Source: a bacterium (GTDB lineage Bacteria > UBP14 > UBA6098 > B30-G16). Taken from it: 6,050 nucleotides of DNA. Numbering within the stretch: position 1 is the first letter of the stretch; every line of letters begins with the position of its first letter. Under the pieces are notes generated by a model, which saw nothing but the letters and a program-made list of their open reading frames with translations, did not search any database and was not told where the DNA came from. Both the position numbers and the translations under genes were made by a program. Positions 1 through 4,632 of this stretch are shown here, piece by piece. Where the stretch lies: positions 1 to 6,050 of the forward strand of contig JAMOPH010000394.1 in the NCBI GenBank assembly GCA_027064665.1, in the 5' to 3' direction.

Positions 1-1711
1 CATAGGTCCCCGCCGCCGAAAGCACCGTGTCAATCAGGGAGTCAAAGTCGTGATAGACAAAGTGCGGCAAACTGTCGGGGATTCCGGTTGGGAACGAGAC
101 CTCAAGCACCGCCGCATACTGGCGGTTGCCGTTGTAGTATATGTCGCCGTCGTCGTAGGCGGTGTTCCACCATCCAAAGTGGATATGTCTTCGGCAATCG
201 GATTCGGAATACACCACCACCGAGGGCCAGTATTGGTCATAGGCGGTGACCTCTTTGTCCACCTCACGGGGCGGGACGAAGGTGTTTCCGCCGTCGGGGG
301 ACCAGGTGAAGTAAATGTCGCCGTCGCCGTGGCGGTGGTCTCTCCAGGCGATAATTGGGTTGTTCATCGGGTCGGTGTCAATAACGGGGTCAATCTCATA
401 CCACGAGCCGGCAGAGATGGTGACGGGGGGTTCAAAGGTAGTTCCGCCGTCGGTGGAGCGGCGGTAATAGACATTTCCGCTGTCGCTTCCGGTGTCAACA
501 GTATAGACTATATGCGGGTTGCCATTGTTGTCCACTGCGATTCCATCGGGGATTGTGTATTCGCTATAGGTTGAGGCGGCAATCCAGCGGTCATCTAAAA
601 GAAGAGTGGGCGAGCCAGTGCCGACATTTCCATATTTCCTGTAGCGGACATCATAATCGTGGTTGTCGGAGTCGCAGTTGTGGTCGTAGACATAGGTCAT
701 ATGCATCACCGCATTTCCGCCGCCGCCATATATATCTATTGCCGGCAGAGCGCATTGACAACCTCCAGATGTTATGAGAGATACAATCCCGCTCCACGAA
801 CTTCCACCAGTGGAAGAATATCTATAAGCGATGTTATAGTCTATATCTCCCTCGTCGCACGAGCCGGTTGACCAGGCGATATAGTTGAATATAACATACA
901 CATATCCGGCATTATCAACGGCAATATCGGCGAAACTTTCATAGTATTTGCTGGTGGCAATGCCAACATAGTTCCAAGATGAACCACCATCGGTGGAATA
1001 CGCTACATAAACATCGTAGTCGTAGTTTTCGGCATCGTGAATATATGTGTAAGAAACATATATATGTGCGGAACTTCCCGACCCATATACCGCAATGCGG
1101 GGGTATCTGTTGGGTCCGGTATTATCAATGATGGTGCGTGGAGACCAGGTTGCGCCGCCGTCGGTGGATTTGGAAAAACATACATATCCGCTGTCGTCCC
1201 CAGCCTCGTCGCTTCCCCAGACGGCATAGATTATCCCATCGTCGCCCACGGCAAAATCGGGCTGAAATTGACGGTTTGTGGTCACGCTGTTGACCCGGGT
1301 TTCGCTGGTGAAATCGTCACCGGCGGCGGAAAAGGAATCCGGCTCGTCGGCGGCGGTGCGCAAAACCGCAGTTCGGCTTGTGTCTCCCTCGGCAATGCTC
1401 CGCAGTCTGCGCCATATCGGGCTTTCGGGGTTGCTCAACTGATTTGTCAGCCGGATATACTCTATTGGAGATTTGCTCTTGTAGTTTTTCAAAAACTGTG
1501 CCGCCAGATGTGTCAACTGCGGCTGGGTTGAAAGACGCTCGGTGAATCTGTCAATTATTGTTTTGGATACCTTTGCCTTTTTTACCCGCTTTTTCTCCGA
1601 CGGCGAGTTGAGGTAAATTGCCTCGGGTGGCATCGGCTTTATGTGCGTCGTTATCCCCAAAAAAATGAGCCCTAAAAGGACTATATCAACAAGATATCTC
1701 AGTTTCCTCAT
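1..1711 (-). CDS. Exported Asp-box (BNR-type) beta-propeller protein, C-terminus cut by the window edge
   Basis: The reverse strand is open from an ATG at 1711 to the left edge, giving 570 codons with no stop. Residues 1-22 look like a signal peptide or N-terminal anchor: basic MRKLR, then a hydrophobic run (VLLGLIFLGI). There is no lipobox Cys. Residues 30-130 form a charged, partly helical-looking linker. From about residue 150 the protein is a repeat of beta-sheet blades carrying Asp-boxes (SxDxGxTW): STDGGATW at 182, STDGGSSW at 239, a degenerate SSTGGSSW at 299 that lacks the Asp, STDGGTTF at 419 and SPDGGNTF at 471. Each box follows a D/G-x-Y/V-Y strand. Two further blade-like segments, DYDV at 352 and GDIYYN at 522, have lost the box. 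Spacing of about 52-63 residues fits a six- or seven-bladed propeller. Asp-boxes are structural and occur in sialidases and many other secreted proteins. I see no sialidase FRIP motif or arginine triad, so the activity is unknown. Extracellular or periplasmic binding is an inference. The start is supported by a strong ribosome binding site and promoter. Confidence 0.88.
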   Translation of the reverse strand, partial: MRKLRYLVDIVLLGLIFLGITTHIKPMPPEAIYLNSPSEKKRVKKAKVSKTIIDRFTERLSTQPQLTHLAAQFLKNYKSKSPIEYIRLTNQLSNPESPIWRRLRSIAEGDTSRTAVLRTAADEPDSFSAAGDDFTSETRVNSVTTNRQFQPDFAVGDDGIIYAVWGSDEAGDDSGYVCFSKSTDGGATWSPRTIIDNTGPNRYPRIAVYGSGSSAHIYVSYTYIHDAENYDYDVYVAYSTDGGSSWNYVGIATSKYYESFADIAVDNAGYVYVIFNYIAWSTGSCDEGDIDYNIAYRYSSTGGSSWSGIVSLITSGGCQCALPAIDIYGGGGNAVMHMTYVYDHNCDSDNHDYDVRYRKYGNVGTGSPTLLLDDRWIAASTYSEYTIPDGIAVDNNGNPHIVYTVDTGSDSGNVYYRRSTDGGTTFEPPVTISAGSWYEIDPVIDTDPMNNPIIAWRDHRHGDGDIYFTWSPDGGNTFVPPREVDKEVTAYDQYWPSVVVYSESDCRRHIHFGWWNTAYDDGDIYYNGNRQYAAVLEVSFPTGIPDSLPHFVYHDFDSLIDTVLSAAGTY

Positions 1712-1721
1712 ATCCTTTCCC

Positions 1722-1728
1722 CCTCCTT
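1722..1728 (-). promoter_or_regulatory. Strong Shine-Dalgarno site of the propeller gene
   Basis: Read on the - strand this is AAGGAGG, ten bases before the ATG at 1711, followed by more purines. It is the best ribosome binding site in the window and fixes the start of the propeller gene. An internal ATG at codon 27 has no comparable site. Confidence 0.75.
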
Positions 1729-1738
1729 GGATTATTTA

Positions 1739-1767
1739 ATTATACACATCAAAAATTGAAAAGTCAA
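1739..1767 (-). promoter_or_regulatory. Near-consensus sigma-70-type promoter for the propeller gene
   Basis: On the - strand a -35 box TTGACT (1762-1767, 5 of 6 matches) and a -10 box TATAAT (1739-1744, perfect) are separated by exactly 17 bases. Transcription would start near 1732, giving a leader of about 20 bases that contains the AAGGAGG site. The boxes, spacing, A+T-rich surroundings and short leader all agree. The transcription start is inferred. Confidence 0.75.
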
Positions 1768-1773
1768 TCAATT
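1754..1773. promoter_or_regulatory. Inverted repeat in the divergent promoter overlap (possible operator)
   Basis: AATTGA (1754-1759) and TCAATT (1768-1773) are perfect inverted arms with an 8-base spacer. The site covers the -35 elements proposed for both divergent promoters. A regulator bound here could switch both genes. No regulator gene is in the window, and in A+T-rich DNA six-base arms can arise by chance. Confidence 0.25.
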
Positions 1774-1784
1774 AGTTGTTAAAT
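1756..1784 (+). promoter_or_regulatory. Candidate promoter for the EF-G gene, overlapping the leftward promoter
   Basis: A -35 box TTGAAA (1756-1761, 5 of 6) and a -10 box TTAAAT (1779-1784, 4 of 6) lie 17 bases apart, pointing right. The implied leader to the EF-G start is about 55 bases. Its -35 box lies inside the spacer of the leftward promoter, so polymerase probably could not occupy both at once. The -10 box is weak, so the call is moderate. Confidence 0.4.
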
Positions 1785-1847
1785 CGCACGGCAAAATGTG
1801 CCCGTTTTCCCTTGCGCAATTTCTGAAAAGGCGTATTTTTAGCCAGT

Positions 1848-3926
1848 ATGAAATACGACATCACAAAAATACGCAATATCGGCATAGCGGCGCACATTGA
1901 CGCAGGGAAAACCACCACCACCGAAAGAATCCTGTATTACGCCGGCAAAATCCACCGGATAGGCGAGGTGGATGAGGGCACCGCCCAGATGGACTGGATG
2001 GAACAGGAGAAAGAGCGCGGAATCACTATCACCGCCGCGGCGACAACATTTTTCTGGAAGAACCACCAGATAAACCTGATTGACACCCCCGGTCATGTGG
2101 ATTTCACGGTTGAGGTTGAGCGGTCGCTTCGCGTGCTTGACGGCGCGATTGTTGTCCTGTGCGGAGTGGGCGGAGTTGAGCCGCAGACCGAGACTATCTG
2201 GCGGCAGGCGAACAAATACAGAGTCCCGCGGCTGGTTTTCGTCAACAAGATGGACCGCACCGGCGCCGACTTTGAAAACGCCGTCCAGATGCTCCGCGAC
2301 AGGTTCGGCGTCAAGCCCGTGCCCGTCAATATCCCCATCGGTGCCGAGGATTCCTTCGTCGGCGTGGTGGACCTGATAAAGATGAAGGCACTCATCTGGA
2401 AGGACGAGACCCTCGGCGCAGAATACGAGGAGCGGGAAATCCCGGAAGATATGCTTGATTCCGCGCTTGCCGCCCGCGAGCAGATGCTTGAGGATATCGC
2501 CGACTATGACGACAGACTCTTTGAGGCAATCCTTGAGGGCAAAGAAATTCCTGAGGAGTGGATTCACTCGGCGATAAGGACCGGCACCCTGAGGCAGGAG
2601 ATTTTCCCGGTTTTTGCGGGTTCGGCGCTGAAGAACAAGGGAATTCAACCGCTGATTGACGGGGTTGTGCTGTATCTGCCGTCGCCGGCGGATGTGCCGC
2701 CAGTGAAGGGCACTCATCCCAAGACCGGCGATGAGATTTCCCGCAAGCCCGACCCGGAGGCGCCGTTTTCCGCGCTGATTTTCAAAATCGCCGCCGACCC
2801 GTTCGTGGAAAGACTTTCATACATCCGCATTTACTCGGGGACGCTCAAGCAGGGCGGGCAGTATCTCGTCCCGCGCACCGGGAAGAAGGAGAGAATCCAA
2901 AAAATTTTCCGTATGCACGCCAACCGCCGCGAGGAACTCAAACACGCCTACGCCGGCGATGTGGTCGCTGTAGCGGGACTGAAGGAAGTTTTCACCGGCG
3001 ATACGCTCTGCGACCCCAAAAAGCCCATCACCTTTGAGCCGATGGAGTTCCCCGAGCCGGTGATATTTGTCGCCGTTGAGCCAAAATCCCACGCCGACCA
3101 GGACAAACTTCAGAAAACTCTGGCGGCGCTGGCGCAGGAGGATCCCACATTCCGATACCGCGAGGACCCCGAAACCGGACAGACCATAATCTCGGGTATG
3201 GGCGAACTCCACCTCGAAATTTTAGTGGACCGGATGATACGGGAGTTTGGCGTTTCGGTCAATGTCGGGGAGCCGCAGGTGGCATACCGCGAGACAATAA
3301 CCACCACCGCCCGCGCAAAATACACCCTTGACAGGGTCGTTGGCGGGAAACACCTGTTTGCCGAGGTGGAGGTTGAGGTCCAGCCCGGCGAGAAGGGGAG
3401 CGGTCTTGTGGTGGAGATTGAGGAAATGCCCGAGGACCCGATTGCCCGGCAGATGGTTGAGTCCGCCCGGAGAGGAATTGTCGCCACCCGCGACAGCGGA
3501 CCGATTGCGGGATATCCGCTTTTGGATATGAAGGCGAAAATCGTGGGGTTCCAGTATGACCAGGAGCATCCGTCGGAGATGGCGTTTGAGATGGCGGGTG
3601 CGCAGGCTTTCTCGCAGGCAGTTCGCCAGGCAGAACCTGTCCTGCTTGAGCCGGTGATGGAGATTGAGGTGGTCGTGCCCGAGCCCAATCTGGGCGATGT
3701 CATCGGGGACCTTTCCGCCAGAGGCGCCGAAATTCAGGGAATTGACCACCGCAAGGACGGCGAAGTCGTTAAAGCAATCGTGCCTCTTGCGGAGATGTTC
3801 GGATACACCACCACCCTGCGTTCCCTCACGCAGGGACGGGGATTTTTCACGATGCAGTTCTCGCACTATCGCCGCCTTCCCCCGCAGAAGGAGGAGAAAC
3901 TGCTTTTGAAAATTCGGGGATATTGA
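1848..3926 (+). CDS. fusA: Elongation factor G, with a divergent domain IV
   Basis: This is a complete 692-residue translational GTPase, close to the usual EF-G length of about 690-700. The GTPase motifs are all intact: G1 AHIDAGKT (15-22), switch I RGITITAAAT (57-66), G3 DTPGHVD (79-85), G4 NKMD (133-136) and G5 GSA (258-260). Domain II includes DPFVERLSYIRIYSG, and domain III includes ISGMGELHLEILVDRM. By family knowledge it uses GTP to move tRNA-mRNA on the ribosome or to help recycle ribosomes. Domain IV (from about 485) is odd. The usual SGGRGQYG and GGxIPxEYIPAV motifs are absent, and the tip loop that is SYHDVDSSE in E. coli reads QYDQEHPSE, so the key His is replaced by Asp571. The C-terminal PLAEMFGYTT and LRSLTQGRG of domain V are normal. 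The start matches the family N-terminus, but its only Shine-Dalgarno candidate (AAGG, 1828-1831) is weak and distant. No rpsL, rpsG or tuf flank it, so it may be a secondary EF-G paralog rather than the main translocase. The gene symbol refers to the family. Confidence 0.95.
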   Translation: MKYDITKIRNIGIAAHIDAGKTTTTERILYYAGKIHRIGEVDEGTAQMDWMEQEKERGITITAAATTFFWKNHQINLIDTPGHVDFTVEVERSLRVLDGAIVVLCGVGGVEPQTETIWRQANKYRVPRLVFVNKMDRTGADFENAVQMLRDRFGVKPVPVNIPIGAEDSFVGVVDLIKMKALIWKDETLGAEYEEREIPEDMLDSALAAREQMLEDIADYDDRLFEAILEGKEIPEEWIHSAIRTGTLRQEIFPVFAGSALKNKGIQPLIDGVVLYLPSPADVPPVKGTHPKTGDEISRKPDPEAPFSALIFKIAADPFVERLSYIRIYSGTLKQGGQYLVPRTGKKERIQKIFRMHANRREELKHAYAGDVVAVAGLKEVFTGDTLCDPKKPITFEPMEFPEPVIFVAVEPKSHADQDKLQKTLAALAQEDPTFRYREDPETGQTIISGMGELHLEILVDRMIREFGVSVNVGEPQVAYRETITTTARAKYTLDRVVGGKHLFAEVEVEVQPGEKGSGLVVEIEEMPEDPIARQMVESARRGIVATRDSGPIAGYPLLDMKAKIVGFQYDQEHPSEMAFEMAGAQAFSQAVRQAEPVLLEPVMEIEVVVPEPNLGDVIGDLSARGAEIQGIDHRKDGEVVKAIVPLAEMFGYTTTLRSLTQGRGFFTMQFSHYRRLPPQKEEKLLLKIRGY

Positions 3927-3969
3927 TTTTTCCCGATGTCCGACCTGTCTAAATCTGTCCGAATGGGGG

Positions 3970-4221
3970 ATGTTTTTTCCGGGATTTGCTCGCCGACCTT
4001 CAACCGGCTGTTCCGTGAAGGTTGACGAAGGTTTTTTCGGGAGTTCGCAAAAAGTCTTCGGCACTTCGCAAAAAGTTTTCGGAAAGTCGCGAAAGTTTTT
4101 TGGAAAGCCACAAAAGTTTTTCGGCAATGCGCGAAACCTTTTCGGGAACTTGCGAAAAGTCTTTGGAAATTCGCAAAATTTTTTTGGTGGTTTGAGAAGG
4201 TTTTTCGGAAGGTGGAAATAA
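3970..4221 (+). CDS. Putative small basic protein made of FG heptad repeats
   Basis: This 83-codon frame starts 43 bases after the EF-G stop. Residues 1-21 are non-repetitive. Residues 22-83 are nine tandem seven-residue units (the ninth partial), of pattern hydrophobic-F-G-x-x-Q/R-K, for example VFGTSQK and FFGKSRK. Coding is supported by the way the units differ. Phe of the second codon is kept in all nine, using both TTC and TTT, and Gly of the third is kept in all nine, using GGA, GGC, GGG and GGT. In the other frames the same changes alter residues. The protein is rich in Lys, Arg, Phe and Gly and has no signal peptide. Weaknesses: GGGGG abuts the ATG, so the ribosome binding site is poorly spaced, and a 21-bp array stays open in several frames anyway. 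Function is unknown. It could also be a non-coding repeat array or a decayed gene. Confidence 0.4.
   Translation: MFFPGFARRPSTGCSVKVDEGFFGSSQKVFGTSQKVFGKSRKFFGKPQKFFGNARNLFGNLRKVFGNSQNFFGGLRRFFGRWK
4033..4221 (+). repeat. Tandem array of 21-bp units, nine copies
   Basis: Units begin at 4033, 4054, 4075, 4096, 4117, 4138, 4159, 4180 and 4201 with no gaps or slips, the last being partial. The rough pattern is TTTTTCGGNAAxTCGCAAAAG. Copies are diverged: only TT of the second codon and GG of the third are fixed in every unit. The first three units are most alike and the last two most degraded. There are no unique spacers, so this is not a CRISPR array. An unbroken 21-bp period with substitutions but no indels fits an array kept in reading frame. 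Confidence 0.85.
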
Positions 4222-4256
4222 AGTTTGGGTGAGCGTCCTCACTCTTAATCTCTCTC

Positions 4257-4335
4257 GGGGGAAAGAGCCCCCTTCCCCTCTGACTCACTCTCCCTGAGGA
4301 GAGGGAGAACCACATTTCCTTCTCCCTGCGGGAGA
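4257..4335. repeat. Cluster of three short G+C-rich hairpins
   Basis: Three inverted repeats lie in 79 bases: GGGGG/CCCCC (4257-4261 and 4268-4272, loop of 6), TCTCCCT/AGGGAGA (4289-4295 and 4302-4308, loop of 6), and TCTCCC/GGGAGA (4321-4326 and 4330-4335, loop of 3). The last two share the TCTCCC arm, so they are related copies. This resembles the CTCTCCC...GGGAGAG palindromes dispersed between genes in many bacteria (REP-like). None is followed directly by a U-run on the + strand, so terminator function is doubtful. They lie immediately beyond the 3' end of the transposase remnant. Confidence 0.5.
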
Positions 4336-4351
4336 GATACTACGGTTTTTG

Positions 4352-4528
4352 TCAAGAAGAAATTTGGAGTTGGGCTGAAATCTGGTGGTAGATTTTTTTG
4401 GAGAACGGGCGTCCGGTGCGCAGAATCGCATAGATTATCCCCGTCAGTTTCCGCATAACGGCGCACAGTGCAGTCTTTGCCGATTTTCCCCGGCTGACCA
4501 GACGCTCTTTGTACTCCCGGAATATCCC
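4352..4528 (-). pseudogene. C-terminal remnant of an IS110/IS1111-family transposase
   Basis: The reverse strand, read back from a stop at 4354-4352, encodes about 58 residues that match the conserved C-terminus of IS110-type transposases (Transposase_20 / IS116-IS110-IS902 domain). The pattern is IFREYKERLVSRGKSAKTAL, then CAVMRKLTGIIYAILRTGRP and FSKKIYHQ, equivalent to the usual 'YERLxxRGKxxKxALxAxMRKLLxIxxAxLRxGxPF'. The frame continues upstream to a stop near 4634, but nothing beyond about 4528 looks like the transposase. The N-terminal DEDD catalytic domain and most of the C-terminal domain, including its serine, are missing. It is therefore a dead fragment of a transposase that was probably several hundred residues long. 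The recognition is from memory of the family motif; the exact left break is uncertain by about 15 bases. Confidence 0.7.
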
Positions 4529-4632
4529 GCCGCAAAAATTCCGCCGCGTTAAATTTTTAGTGAAAACTGTCCCTTTGCCGAACCGGTTGGCGGGATTATC
4601 TTTGGGAAAGTCGGCAACATCGGGGGCAGTCT
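4529..4632 (+). other. metH leader with no clear regulatory element
   Basis: This 104-base stretch separates the broken end of the transposase remnant from the metH start. It contains an 8-base palindrome AACCGGTT (4581-4588) inside an imperfect 15-base one, and a GGGGG tract (4622-4626) six bases before the ATG that may serve as a weak ribosome binding site. I see no cobalamin or SAM riboswitch hallmarks and no convincing -35/-10 pair with normal spacing. Confidence 0.4.

Noticed and set aside
50..1531. Several + strand open frames (50-574, 553-777, 659-871, 1037-1531)
   Set aside because: They are antisense to the propeller gene. Their Val/Gly-rich products come from the reverse of the Asp and Tyr codons, with no family motif or ribosome binding site.
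1848..3926. Tet(M)-type ribosomal protection protein
   Set aside because: The length (692) and the GTPase and domain II, III and V sequences follow EF-G. Tet(M)-type proteins are about 640 residues and differ in these motifs.
3996..4022. Inverted repeat ACCTTCA/TGAAGGT as an EF-G terminator
   Set aside because: The loop is 13 bases, the stem is A+T-mixed and the T-run starts about nine bases after the stem, so it is not a convincing intrinsic terminator.
1839..4127. Long - strand open frames across EF-G (1839-2717, 2817-3212, 3110-3703, 3222-4127)
   Set aside because: Shadows of a clearly real EF-G gene in G+C-rich DNA. The products show no recognisable domain.
4033..4221. CRISPR array
   Set aside because: Repeats are contiguous, diverged and without unique spacers, and no cas gene is present.
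4245..4535. A 96-residue - strand open frame over the transposase remnant
   Set aside because: It is in a different frame from the IS110-type signature and its product reads as low-complexity sequence with no motif.
4529..4632. Cobalamin or SAM riboswitch upstream of metH
   Set aside because: The leader is only about 100 bases and shows no recognisable conserved box or multi-helix layout of either class.
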